Shown piece by piece: positions 19,899 to 27,891 of a stretch of DNA of 39,560 bases (position 1 is its first letter; each line of letters opens with the position of its first letter). Location of the stretch: IMG/VR virus record IMGVR_UViG_3300034104_006876, positions 1 through 39,560 of that record; one strand, 5' to 3'. Made by a program: the position numbers and the translations under genes. The stretch comes from a virus. Under the pieces are notes generated by a model, which did not search any database, was not told the DNA's origin, and was given only the letters and a program-made list of their open reading frames with translations.

Positions 19899-20279
19899 AT
19901 GAAGCTTGGTAAGGTCTGGGGTGATACAGAGGATCTGTTTACCTCACCCAATATAGAAGTACATCGCATCAATACTAAGGCGGGGTTTCGATGCTCGCTG
20001 CATAGTCATCGCCATCGCTGGAATGGCTTCTATGTAATTAGTGGTATCATCGAAATTCATACTGAAAAGCAATATGGGCTGACAGATGTAACTGTGCTTC
20101 GCCCCGGTGACTTTACTGCGGTGCCACCAAATGAGGTGCATTGCTTTGTCTGCACCCAAGATGCTCAGGCCCTTGAGATTTATTGGCCTCAGCATATGGA
20201 ATCGGTTGATATCGTTCGCAAGGATGTTGGTGGGTTTGTTGCCGCATTAGCTGCTAAGTCGGTTGATGATGCAGCCTGA
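19899..20279 (+). CDS. cupin-domain protein
   Basis: 126 residues, ATG one base after the kdsA stop with GGAG upstream. Cupin motif 1 appears as LHSHRHRWNGFYVISG (HxH at about 35-37, the usual Glu replaced), and motif 2 as RPGDFTAVPPNEVHCF. A metal-binding small-sugar isomerase or sensor role is possible. Tight linkage to kdsA suggests action on a related sugar or as a regulator of it (inference). Confidence 0.75.
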   Translation: MKLGKVWGDTEDLFTSPNIEVHRINTKAGFRCSLHSHRHRWNGFYVISGIIEIHTEKQYGLTDVTVLRPGDFTAVPPNEVHCFVCTQDAQALEIYWPQHMESVDIVRKDVGGFVAALAAKSVDDAA

Positions 20280-20508
20280 GCTGTCTATCATGACGCCTGA
20301 ACGGTTTACCTCGACAATCGAGAAAACCGTCATCGAAAAGAACATGACATATCTTGATGCAATCATGCACGTATGTGATACCACGGGTCTAGAGATTGAG
20401 GTGATCCCTCGTCTCCTTTCGCCTCGGGTTAAGAAGATTCTGACCAGCGAAGCTAATGGTCTTAATCTACTAAAGCGCAAGCCGGGTGAGGTTAGGTTAC
20501 CTATTTAA
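20269..20508 (+). CDS. 33: gp33-like late transcription coactivator
   Basis: 79 residues from ATG 20269; 20266 and 20290 (MTPERFTSTIEK) are alternatives. The blocks TPERFTSTIEKTVIEKNMTYLDAI, then CDTTGLEIEVIPRLL and KKILTSEANGLN (landmarks TYLDAI, EIEVIPRLLS, SEANGLN) and the LPI tail resemble T4 gp33, the small bridge between RNA polymerase, the gp55 sigma and the gp45 clamp at late promoters. Position directly before gp59 matches T4 gene order (33-59-32). NATAAATA late promoters elsewhere fit this role. Confidence 0.75.
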   Translation: MQPELSIMTPERFTSTIEKTVIEKNMTYLDAIMHVCDTTGLEIEVIPRLLSPRVKKILTSEANGLNLLKRKPGEVRLPI

Positions 20509-20519
20509 GGATGGAAGGC

Positions 20520-21098
20520 ATGAAGGCATATCAGGAATATGTCGCCTTGCGACTGCATTTTACGCAGGATAGCTATGACTACTTTAAATATCAAGGCAAA
20601 GTAAAGCCTATTAAGAGTTCTACGTTTGAGGCACGGAATGATGTATTTCATTTCCGTCGTCTTGAACGTAGATACAAGGATGATCTGACTGGGTTTTATG
20701 TCGCAAATATGACCCAGGGTGTCAGATTTATCCGAGAGATGGTTACCGTCGAGGCTGAAAAGCGATATGTTGATTGGAAGCGCCACATGGAATCCATCAC
20801 ATATCGCTTCAAGCAAGATATGCAAAATGTAGCCGAAAGCTGTAGTGACGTAGCCAAAGCATGGTCAACTAATGGCGATCATCCTGAGGTATTGCGTCTT
20901 TATCTTGGTGGAAAACTGTCAATAGAAAGTCTAATTCTGTCTGATCGGGTTCTTAAATTTCAAGATCGATGGGATACTCGCATTACGGATACTATCATCT
21001 GGCCAGATGTGTCTCGTCTTATGAAGAAATATGGTCCATTCGTAACTGCGGATAATGATACCATAAAGAAAACCATGCGTCAGGTGTTTATTTCTTGA
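20520..21098 (+). CDS. 59: gp59-like DNA helicase loader
   Basis: 192 residues from ATG 20520 (AAGGA at 20507-20511, eight bases away). MKAYQEYVALRLHFTQ and YDYFKYQGKVKP, then FHFRRLERRY, GFYVANM, YVDWKRHMESITYRFKQD follow the gp59 helicase-loader family. gp59 loads the gp41 helicase on forks coated with gp32. Synteny gp33-gp59-gp32 is conserved with T4. The stop region overlaps the -35 of the gp32 promoter. Confidence 0.87.
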   Translation: MKAYQEYVALRLHFTQDSYDYFKYQGKVKPIKSSTFEARNDVFHFRRLERRYKDDLTGFYVANMTQGVRFIREMVTVEAEKRYVDWKRHMESITYRFKQDMQNVAESCSDVAKAWSTNGDHPEVLRLYLGGKLSIESLILSDRVLKFQDRWDTRITDTIIWPDVSRLMKKYGPFVTADNDTIKKTMRQVFIS

Positions 21099-21123
21099 CA
21101 CACCACCTTCAACATGATATAAG
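21095..21123 (+). promoter_or_regulatory. gp32 promoter TTGACA-N17-TATAAG
   Basis: TTGACA (21095-21100), 17-base spacer, TATAAG (21118-21123), start near 21130. Identical -35 and -10 boxes and spacing to the tmRNA promoter. Confidence 0.8.
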
Positions 21124-21127
21124 TACA

Positions 21128-21165
21128 TGCGTGGTCATGGTCGAAGTGAACAAGATACACACGCA
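21128..21165 (+). promoter_or_regulatory. gp32 mRNA 5' hairpin, possible autoregulatory operator
   Basis: TGCGTG (21128-21133) pairs with CACGCA (21160-21165) at the very 5' end of the predicted transcript. It is followed by an unstructured A-rich run to the GGAG at 21181. T4 gp32 represses its own translation by nucleating on a 5' pseudoknot and coating an unstructured leader; the layout here is the same, though the pseudoknot itself is not proven. Confidence 0.4.
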
Positions 21166-21192
21166 ATATACAAAACATACGGAGAACATACA

Positions 21193-22119
21193 ATGTCTAA
21201 TGATTTCGCTTCGCTGAAGCGTGCTACTACCAGCAACCTTGATCGGCTTTCCAAGGAGCTTGGTAAGCTTGCTAATAACGGCAGCCAGCGTGAAGCTGAT
21301 GACCGTTTCTGGCAGCCTGAGGTTGATAAGGCTGGCAACGGTTACGCCGTCATTCGATTCCTTCCTGCTGCTAAGGGTGAAGACCTGCCTTGGGTTCGCA
21401 TCTGGTCGCACGGATTCCAGGGACCTGGTGGTTGGTATATCGAAAACTCTCTGACAACTCTCGGTCAGAAGGATCCTGTCGCTGAAATGAATTCCAAGCT
21501 ATGGAATAGTGGTAGCGATAAGGACAAGGAAGTCGCGCGCAAGCAGAAGCGTCGCCTTTCTTACATTGCCAACGTCTATATTGTCAAGGACCCTTCTAAT
21601 CCTCAGAATGAGGGTAAGGTCAAGCTGTTCAAGTTTGGTAAGAAGATTTTTGATAAGATCAACGAACTGATGACGCCTCAGTTTGAGGATGAGAAGGCGG
21701 TTAATCCCTTCGATTTCTGGGCTGGTGCAAACTTCAAGCTGAAGATTCGTAATGTCGAAGGTTATCGTAATTACGACAAGTCCGAGTTTGATCGTTCAGA
21801 GCCTCTGTCTGCCGATGATTCGGAGCTGGAGCGCATCTGGAATTCTCAGCATAAGCTTCAGGCCTTTGTTGCTCCTGATCAATTCAAGAGCTATGATGAA
21901 CTGAAGGCTCGCCTCGATAAGGTGCTCAATGAGAGCAGCGCACCTCGTCGTCGTGATAATGATGAGGATGATACCCGCGAGGAACGTCCGCTCGCGCGCG
22001 CGACGGCCGAGGCCAAGACTCGTACTGCTGAGGCTCCTACCGCACGTGGTTCGGCTCGCCCGCCGTGGGAAGATGATTCTGATATCAATCTGTTTGAGCG
22101 ACTGGCTCAGGATGATTGA
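21193..22119 (+). CDS. 32: single-stranded DNA-binding protein gp32
   Basis: 308 residues from ATG 21193 (GGAGAA at 21181-21186). The N-terminal basic helix (LKRATTSNLDRLSKEL) corresponds to the cooperativity domain. The core has FWQPEVDKAGNGYAVIRFLP and WSHGFQGPGGWYIENS, typical of gp32, followed by the OB-fold and IYNVYIVKDP-like strands. The zinc-ligand cysteines of T4 gp32 are absent, as in many relatives. The C-terminus is a long acidic/disordered tail ending FERLAQDD, the surface that recruits gp59 and other replication proteins. Strong promoter and terminator make it a single-gene transcript. Confidence 0.93.
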   Translation: MSNDFASLKRATTSNLDRLSKELGKLANNGSQREADDRFWQPEVDKAGNGYAVIRFLPAAKGEDLPWVRIWSHGFQGPGGWYIENSLTTLGQKDPVAEMNSKLWNSGSDKDKEVARKQKRRLSYIANVYIVKDPSNPQNEGKVKLFKFGKKIFDKINELMTPQFEDEKAVNPFDFWAGANFKLKIRNVEGYRNYDKSEFDRSEPLSADDSELERIWNSQHKLQAFVAPDQFKSYDELKARLDKVLNESSAPRRRDNDEDDTREERPLARATAEAKTRTAEAPTARGSARPPWEDDSDINLFERLAQDD

Positions 22120-22123
22120 GCCG

Positions 22124-22153
22124 ATGGGCGGGAGAAATCCCGCCCATTTTTTT
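22124..22153 (+). terminator. intrinsic terminator after gp32
   Basis: A ten-base perfect stem ATGGGCGGGA/TCCCGCCCAT with GAAA tetraloop (22134-22137), followed by seven Ts (22147-22153). It separates gp32 from the convergent virion operon and, being symmetric, may work on both strands. Confidence 0.93.
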
Positions 22154-23909
22154 AGCTTGGTAGCATATGCTGCGTTAAAGCTTCCAACATTGCATGTTCT
22201 GGATTTCTAATTTGTAATCCGGTAACTGGTGTTTGCGCCTGCTGTCTTGGTTGTGGTGCAGGTTGTGATTGATTGCGATTTGGTATATTTATTGGTGGTA
22301 ATACTTGTATCGCCCCTGGCGGAAGACGCGCCTCACCAATTTCCGTGCTTACGATTTGTTGCGGAAGATTTAATCTTCTAGCCACCTCAGGTGATATTTC
22401 AAGACTACCACCTTGACGTAATGTTGTGGCAACCTCTTCATGTCGATTTTGATATCTTCCACCGGATCTCATTTCAATTGTAATAGCTTGTGCTTGTTGT
22501 GGTGTTAGTCTATTTTCTTGCTGCGCAATTCTGATCATATTTTGCGCTTGCTGTCTTGGTTGTGGTGTTGATTGTAATTGATTGCGATTTAGTATATTTA
22601 CTGGTGGTAATACTTGTATGGCACCTGCAGGAAGACGCACTTCACCAGCTTCTGTATTTACAATTTGCTGAGGAAGATTTAATCTTCTAGCCACATCAGG
22701 AGATATTTCGAGGCTACCACCCTGACGTAATATTCTGGTAATTTCCTCATGCTGATTTTGATATCTTCCCCCGGACCCCATTTCAAATGTGAGTGCTTGC
22801 GCTTGCTGCGGTGTTAGTCTATTTTCTTGCTCTGCAGTTCTAATCATATTTTGCGCTTCGCTACGCGCTAATGCTCTACGTTCAGGAGATCCTGGTGGTG
22901 TATTAGCTGCACGATCTCTTAATCTTTGTTCTGCCGTTCTCGCTTGTGGTGGTCTTTGATTACCAGCTTCACCCAATTGTTGTTCCATCTCCGTGCGTTC
23001 TTCGGTAGGAGTGCGTCGCGCGAGACGAAGTTGTTCACGTTCATATTCAGCACCAGCTTCAAGTGATGTTGGGTCTAGTAAGTTAAGACCAGGAATACGG
23101 CGGCGAGGATTTAATAATGCTTCACCTGCTGTCCTAAACATATTTCGTAAACCAGATGACCTAGGTTGACCTGATGGTGTTGGTCGATTAGGTTGACCAC
23201 CGGATCCAGGTGCTGGTCGATTAGGTTGACCACCCGGTATTGATGGGCGAGGCTGACCGCCTGGTGTGGGTCGATTAGGTTGACCGGCCGGTGGTCGAAT
23301 ATTTGGTCTCTGTAATGCTCTGCGGGCAATTTCAGCCACTGTTAGCCCTGCGGCGGCGGCAGCAATTTGCCCTAAAATATTGGTTATATTACTAATCGCA
23401 CCAATAATTTCATCAACCGCGGCACCAAAACGTGCAACAGATTCATTAGGTATTGCGGCAAACCCTAATATGCTTCCACCCAAAATGGCTGCTAATGATA
23501 GACCTGGTCTAGCTCTAACAACATTTCCAACTCTTTCCATTCCACCTGAAGCTAAACGCCCTAACAGCGATGATCTACCTTCAGCAGCATTTTCTCTATT
23601 ATCAAGTTCATAATCACGCAGGCGCTCTGTATCTCTTAGCTGTGCGCGCTGCATCTCAAATAGAGCTTGCAGCGCCTCGCGGGTAAGCTCTGTTGTATGT
23701 GATACAAATCGAAATAAGTCAGCGCGTAAATTTAAAAATTCTTGACGTGTTACATATTGATCTGGTCTATCTGCGCGCTGAGGTGTTCCCATAGCTGCGA
23801 CCCTAGCACCACTAACCATGCGATAGTTTTGCAACATATCATGATATCTTTTGGTGCGTTCATCATAAACAATATTGCTTGGTAAATTTAGATCGGCAAG
23901 ACTGGCCAT
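22152..23909 (-). CDS. virion-module protein with tandem duplicated domain
   Basis: 585 residues. Residues 1-120 form a helical region with MASLAD start and a coiled coil (TRQEFLNLRADLFRFVSH). A hydrophobic Ala/Gly/Ile segment (about 135-195) could span a membrane or pack as a helix. A Pro/Gly-rich GQPNRP repeat linker (about 200-255) follows, then charged helices, then two near-identical copies of a 103-residue unit (NRLTPQQAQA, SGGRYQN, SLEISPDVARRLNLPQQIV). No family recognised. It shares the MASLAD start with the upstream lytic transglycosylase, so the two may be co-injected or share a tail/head-targeting signal. Confidence 0.65.
   Translation of the reverse strand: MASLADLNLPSNIVYDERTKRYHDMLQNYRMVSGARVAAMGTPQRADRPDQYVTRQEFLNLRADLFRFVSHTTELTREALQALFEMQRAQLRDTERLRDYELDNRENAAEGRSSLLGRLASGGMERVGNVVRARPGLSLAAILGGSILGFAAIPNESVARFGAAVDEIIGAISNITNILGQIAAAAAGLTVAEIARRALQRPNIRPPAGQPNRPTPGGQPRPSIPGGQPNRPAPGSGGQPNRPTPSGQPRSSGLRNMFRTAGEALLNPRRRIPGLNLLDPTSLEAGAEYEREQLRLARRTPTEERTEMEQQLGEAGNQRPPQARTAEQRLRDRAANTPPGSPERRALARSEAQNMIRTAEQENRLTPQQAQALTFEMGSGGRYQNQHEEITRILRQGGSLEISPDVARRLNLPQQIVNTEAGEVRLPAGAIQVLPPVNILNRNQLQSTPQPRQQAQNMIRIAQQENRLTPQQAQAITIEMRSGGRYQNRHEEVATTLRQGGSLEISPEVARRLNLPQQIVSTEIGEARLPPGAIQVLPPINIPNRNQSQPAPQPRQQAQTPVTGLQIRNPEHAMLEALTQHMLPS
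22232..22849 (-). repeat. 309-bp tandem duplication in coding sequence
   Basis: Two in-frame copies (22232-22540 and 22541-22849), clearly diverged but still very similar at DNA level. Each encodes about 103 residues. It is an internal gene duplication, not an insertion element. Confidence 0.8.
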
Positions 23910-23910
23910 G

Positions 23911-25440
23911 TTATGCTCCTACCACCACAGGTAATATAAACATACCAGCAGATGCTTGCTGTTGCGGTACATAAGATGCTGCCTGCTGAACTGATGGTGT
24001 AATTGTTGGTGCGGAACTAATCTGTGGTCCGCGAGTTGTCTGTTGTGGTTGATTTGCTCTAGCACCAAATCTTTCATTCACTTCCGGCATTCTTTCTACA
24101 CGAGCGCGATGTCTTCCCATTACGGCATCAAGATCGGATATGGTTATAACACCATCATTATTAGCATCAAGACCTGGGTTTGCTGTATAAAAATTTTCGG
24201 GGTTTCTTGATAATACACCATCACCTCGACTAATTGCGCTTCGCGCGCGCCCAGGCAAATACACATATGCATAGAGAGTACCACGACTTGCGCCCTGCGG
24301 CAATCCAACCATTTGAAAATATCTTTCTACAAGTTGCATTTGTTGTGCGGCACTCATTTCGCGTATTTCCTCAACTGTTGTACCCAAAGCCGCAGCAGTC
24401 TGAGGTATAAACTGAATTAACCCTGTAGCGCGTGATGTTGGATTTTGTGCTCTAGGATTTAAGCTTGATTCTGCTCTCATAACAGCTAGCATATCCAATG
24501 GGTCTACGCCAAATCTTGCTGATACACGATTAACTTCGCTCATAAAATCACCTGAAGGCGCAGTTTCTTGTGGTGCTCTTTCTGGTGCCCCAGGTTCTGC
24601 TCTGGGTGCGGCAGGTTGATTGGGTAATGGTACTGCACTGGGTACTGGTGCTGGTGCTGGTGTAGATGGTTCTGCTCTGGGTGCGGCAGGTTGATTGGGT
24701 AATGGTACTGCACTGGGTACTGGTGCTGGTGCTGGTGTAGATGGTTCTGCTCTGGGTGCGGCAGGTTGATTGGGTAATGGTACTGCACTGGGTACTGGTG
24801 CTGGTGCTGGTGTAGATGATTCTTCTGGTGCTGCGCGAGGTATGGGTGGTTCTTCTGGTAATTCGTTTTCTCGACCACGTAGATATTGAAATGCTGACCC
24901 AATAAGACCACCAATTACTACTGCTGGGTGTCGTCTTAAAATTCCCATCAATAGCGGGATCGCTCTTAAAAGACCTAGTGCAGCTGGTGCTAATCGACGT
25001 AATGTACCTAAAAGTCTACGAACGCCATTTGTTATAGCATCTAATGCTCGACTTATGGTCGACATAACATCTCTTAGTATGCGGAGAAAATTTGAAATTA
25101 AACTTGAAGAATCATCTTCACGTTCTTCGACCCTTTCAACTCTACGTTCAGGTTGAAGTCGAGTCATCTCGACTCTATTTTCTCTTTCTTGACGGTCTAT
25201 TCTTTCAATTACAGTTTGCTGCTTTATCTTTTCGGCAGCTATTGCACGTAATGTTGATATTACTTGTCTAGAATAACCTTGTAAATTATTCAATTGCTGA
25301 AATAGGCCACCAGAAACTCTGGTTAATAAATTACGATTTGCTGGCGGCGACAAAAATATGGGCGCGACAGCTACAGTGGCCGCGCGGGTATCTTGACCGA
25401 GCATATTATGTTTCAGTAATGCGTCGGCCAAAGATGCCAC
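23911..25440 (-). CDS. virion lytic transglycosylase with EF-hand-like motif
   Basis: 509 residues from GTG 25440 (GGGAGG seven bases upstream). Regions: helical coiled coil 40-105, an Arg/Leu-rich hydrophobic region (140-195), Pro/Ala-rich repeats (about 206-285), then an SLT-type lysozyme-like domain. The catalytic Glu lies in MLAVMRAESSLNP, followed by ATGLIQFIP and TLYAYVYLPGRA. A Ca-binding DANNDGVITISDLDAV loop sits in the C-terminal part. It would cut peptidoglycan during DNA entry as a structural protein. The T4 baseplate spike lysozyme domain is absent from the gp5-like gene here, so this protein may replace it. Confidence 0.78.
   Translation of the reverse strand: MASLADALLKHNMLGQDTRAATVAVAPIFLSPPANRNLLTRVSGGLFQQLNNLQGYSRQVISTLRAIAAEKIKQQTVIERIDRQERENRVEMTRLQPERRVERVEEREDDSSSLISNFLRILRDVMSTISRALDAITNGVRRLLGTLRRLAPAALGLLRAIPLLMGILRRHPAVVIGGLIGSAFQYLRGRENELPEEPPIPRAAPEESSTPAPAPVPSAVPLPNQPAAPRAEPSTPAPAPVPSAVPLPNQPAAPRAEPSTPAPAPVPSAVPLPNQPAAPRAEPGAPERAPQETAPSGDFMSEVNRVSARFGVDPLDMLAVMRAESSLNPRAQNPTSRATGLIQFIPQTAAALGTTVEEIREMSAAQQMQLVERYFQMVGLPQGASRGTLYAYVYLPGRARSAISRGDGVLSRNPENFYTANPGLDANNDGVITISDLDAVMGRHRARVERMPEVNERFGARANQPQQTTRGPQISSAPTITPSVQQAASYVPQQQASAGMFILPVVVGA
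24596..24820 (-). repeat. three 75-bp tandem repeats
   Basis: Three consecutive, almost identical 75-base units (24596-24670, 24671-24745, 24746-24820) encode 25-residue Pro/Ala units such as STPAPAPVPSAVPLP. The near-identity points to recent slippage expansion. The linker tethers the transglycosylase domain. Confidence 0.9.
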
Positions 25441-25443
25441 TTA

Positions 25444-25620
25444 TTATTCCTCCCTTTTAGCCTTCTCCGATTCTATAAAATCCACCAACATCTTAACGTA
25501 TATTTCCCTCTCCCACGGAATCATACCCTCTATCTCACTTAGACTGTATTTGTGATGTTGCATAAGCGAAAAATTCAAAACATAATAATTAGCTAGCGAG
25601 GTATGAGAGAGGGCTATTAA
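25444..25620 (-). CDS. -1 frameshift extension of gp26 (gp51-like hub assembly region)
   Basis: The gp26 frame ends GAT-TTT-TTT-TAA. A -1 slip on the eight-T run (25619-25626) reads on as LIALSHTSLANYYVLNFSLM, then QHHKYSLSEIEGMIPWERE, to TAA 25444-25446, adding 58 residues. This reading has no ATG with a ribosome-binding site (first Met at 25563), and the peptide is strongly protein-like (HHKYSLSEIEGMIPWE), so programmed frameshifting, as in lambda G/G-T, is the best explanation. The total fusion would be 293 residues. Confidence 0.68.
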   Translation of the reverse strand, partial: LIALSHTSLANYYVLNFSLMQHHKYSLSEIEGMIPWEREIYVKMLVDFIESEKAKREE

Positions 25621-26324
25621 AAAAAATCAGATAATCCTCTTAGTGTAACTGTGTCATTCTGACCGCAACCTGGGCATTTGTATGTAACAGTATGCTCAAT
25701 TGTTGGCATTGTCTCAAAAAATTTCATAACGGATAGAAATTGTTGATTGCTCAATGAACCTAAAAACCTCTTAGCATCTTCAGCATCATCGGGTTCAAAA
25801 ATATCATCATTATCATAGACACTTTCAATGCAATTTGCAACTAGGTCTATACCATCGTCGGTTGTCGAATTAACCTTAAGATCCTTTATAGTTGGGTATC
25901 GCATTTTTAGAGTCAATGTATCTGTAAGTTTGATAAGTGGGCTATGATTAGTATCAAACTTAACTTCAACTTGATCAAGATCAATCTTGACATCGGTTAT
26001 GGCCTCACACTTATCACCCGCATAATTTACACCGTCAACATGGCGATAGCTTAAGGTAACTTCTTCGCTAACCGACTTAGCTCTTACCTTAAGAAATAGG
26101 TATTCAATGTCAAATGACGGTAGCTTATTGACATCAATATCCGTTATAATGCATGATGATAGAACATCAATCATTGCTCGCTGCATATGATCAAGGTCCT
26201 TCGACTCCATTGCAACTAGAAGAACCTTTTCTTCCTTTACGACAAAAGGTCGAAAGACAATTTCCTGCTTAGTTGATGGTAGAATAGTTGTAAACGTCGG
26301 TATTGTAATCTTAGGTAAAGCCAT
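25617..26324 (-). CDS. 26: baseplate hub subunit gp26
   Basis: 235 residues. The N-terminus (ALPKITIPTFTTILPSTKQE, then FRPFVVKEEKVLL and IEYLFLKVRAKSVSEEV) matches the T4-type gp26 baseplate hub/assembly family. A C-terminal CPGCGQ half zinc ribbon lies near 219-224. In T4, gp26 is needed for hub assembly and is present in low amount or absent in the particle, consistent with a chaperone. It ends in a T8 slippery run that allows a longer product. It shares an operon with the transglycosylase, the gp54-like protein and gp4. Confidence 0.83.
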   Translation of the reverse strand: MALPKITIPTFTTILPSTKQEIVFRPFVVKEEKVLLVAMESKDLDHMQRAMIDVLSSCIITDIDVNKLPSFDIEYLFLKVRAKSVSEEVTLSYRHVDGVNYAGDKCEAITDVKIDLDQVEVKFDTNHSPLIKLTDTLTLKMRYPTIKDLKVNSTTDDGIDLVANCIESVYDNDDIFEPDDAEDAKRFLGSLSNQQFLSVMKFFETMPTIEHTVTYKCPGCGQNDTVTLRGLSDFF

Positions 26325-26341
26325 ATTATCCTCTCATTCAA

Positions 26342-27268
26342 TCATCTAGTAAATGAACGTGCTGCGCCGCCCAATGCAGTGCTTGTATTTCTTATATTAG
26401 ATCCGACCTGCGACCCAATTGCACGCAGACCACCAGAAACACCATTTTTGCTAAACACAGAAATGAGCGGAGAAAATCTATTGTAAAGAGCAGACCCGCT
26501 ACGAAGCAGTCGCTCAAGGCCTAGCATATTCTCAAACGGCAGAGCTGCTGGGTGTTGCTCATATGCTATGAAATATTCCATATCAACAAACATTTTAGCT
26601 GTACCATCGGCTGCCCAATCAAGCTCAACTTCACTTATGCTAATAGGATAAGCTTCTTCCAATGTTATCTTATATTGCGGGAAGATTGATCTATCAGTAC
26701 CACCAGCAAAATTTGTGTTTAGTGGATTAAGTTGTTCAATTACATCACTAACAAGCCCTCTCAAATCACTACCACCACGAATTAGTGTTTGAGCAAGATC
26801 AATACCTGACGGCACTTGAAATTTAGGCGATTCTGCAAACTGCAATAGACTTACTCGACCAACCATTTCATCATAGAATGTCGAGTCAAAGCCACCATTC
26901 TTAAGTGCTCCAACTTTTGCGCGACGATATGATGCTAGACCACCAGACGATATCGCAAGGTCCTGCCAAGCCATAAAAATTTCGCGCTCTATCATATTTT
27001 CGCTGAGTGCGATTTTTAGTCGCATTGGTGTATTCATATGACGATAGGGAATTCTTCTGGTTGGGCCATGATAATTCTGATCTATCGTCATAAGAGAGCG
27101 TGGCGGCAAGCTTGCAGACTCGATGCGTAGCGGTAGATGCGAGGCATCAAAAAATGAGCTAATATTGCTAGGTAGCGATAGCATCACAGAGAAATGGCTA
27201 GGTTTAGCTAAACCCCTCTTGCCAACTTCCGATGAAAATTCTGCTACGTTAAATCTGCGATTGGCCAT
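26342..27268 (-). CDS. gp54-like baseplate tail-tube initiator
   Basis: 308 residues. Layout matches tail-tube-fold baseplate proteins: FSVMLSLP, IESASLPPRSL, a YHGPTRRIPYRHM loop, then REIFMAWQD, and a C-terminal strand block (YKITLEEAYPISISEVELDW, MFVDMEYFIAYEQH). This order is shared by T4 gp54 and gp19. The Gly/Ser-rich C-terminus may be flexible. It would cap the central hub and start tube polymerisation with gp48. Position between gp26 and gp4 fits a baseplate operon. Confidence 0.68.
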   Translation of the reverse strand: MANRRFNVAEFSSEVGKRGLAKPSHFSVMLSLPSNISSFFDASHLPLRIESASLPPRSLMTIDQNYHGPTRRIPYRHMNTPMRLKIALSENMIEREIFMAWQDLAISSGGLASYRRAKVGALKNGGFDSTFYDEMVGRVSLLQFAESPKFQVPSGIDLAQTLIRGGSDLRGLVSDVIEQLNPLNTNFAGGTDRSIFPQYKITLEEAYPISISEVELDWAADGTAKMFVDMEYFIAYEQHPAALPFENMLGLERLLRSGSALYNRFSPLISVFSKNGVSGGLRAIGSQVGSNIRNTSTALGGAARSFTR

Positions 27269-27891
27269 TATTGCACCTTTGCGTAGCTATCTCTATGCAC
27301 AGCACCAACACTAGCTCCGACAAATCTTTCCAACGGCATGAAAAGTGCAATGTCCCAAGAAGCTGGATCTATGCGAAAATATCTGGTTCTAACATGAGAA
27401 AATAGATATTGTTTTATGCACGGTTTGTAAAATCTATATTTTGTAACTGAGCTTAACATCTTATATGAAATCTGTAGATGCGTGCGTTCATCATATTTCT
27501 CATCACTTATAACCGAATAAAGTGCATCCATCATTCTAGCGCGCAATCTAAGGGGTAGATAGTGCATATTCAGCCCCATAAATCCTGCAGAGCTAGATGC
27601 ACCTACAGCGCGACCAGCAGTTCTGACAGTATCAAATGGAATGACCAGAGGGTATCTATCATAATATGGCAACTTATCTTTTGTTTTGGGTTCATATGCA
27701 AAAAGATACATCTGACCAATCATTGGTACTGTGACCATCGCGCTACGATCCTGAGCCATCAAAGCATTTGGGCTCATTGCAACCTTGCTCGCTTGCGCGC
27801 GAAACCAATTTCTTGACTGCATGGTACGATTAGGTAGCTGCCCTTGCTTCTCGCCTTGCGTCAGTAGATTGTCAAAGACAGATGCTACCAT
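27268..27891 (-). CDS. conserved T4-like structural-module protein
   Basis: 207 residues. NWFRAQASKV near the start; GQMYLFAYEPKTKDKLPYYD, LVIPFD, GLNMHYLPLRLRARMMDALY and WDIALFMPLERF are blocks I associate with a conserved protein of marine T4-like phages, but I cannot assign a T4 gene number with confidence. The stop and start overlap neighbours by one base, so it is co-translated with gp4 upstream and the gp54-like gene downstream. A tail- or head-completion role is inferred from position. Confidence 0.62.
   Translation of the reverse strand: MVASVFDNLLTQGEKQGQLPNRTMQSRNWFRAQASKVAMSPNALMAQDRSAMVTVPMIGQMYLFAYEPKTKDKLPYYDRYPLVIPFDTVRTAGRAVGASSSAGFMGLNMHYLPLRLRARMMDALYSVISDEKYDERTHLQISYKMLSSVTKYRFYKPCIKQYLFSHVRTRYFRIDPASWDIALFMPLERFVGASVGAVHRDSYAKVQ

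Noticed and set aside
22232-24820. Direct repeats as a CRISPR array or mobile element
   Set aside because: The repeats are in frame, contiguous without spacers and part of two long coding sequences; there are no transposase or Cas genes.
24540-24914. His/Gln-rich 124-residue frame with 25-residue repeats
   Set aside because: It is an out-of-frame reading of the Pro/Ala repeats of the transglycosylase gene; periodicity is inherited from the 75-bp DNA repeat.
25444-25563. Independent 39-residue gene after gp26
   Set aside because: Its only ATG (25563) has no ribosome-binding site and would drop 19 plausible upstream residues that are read in the -1 frame from the slippery run.
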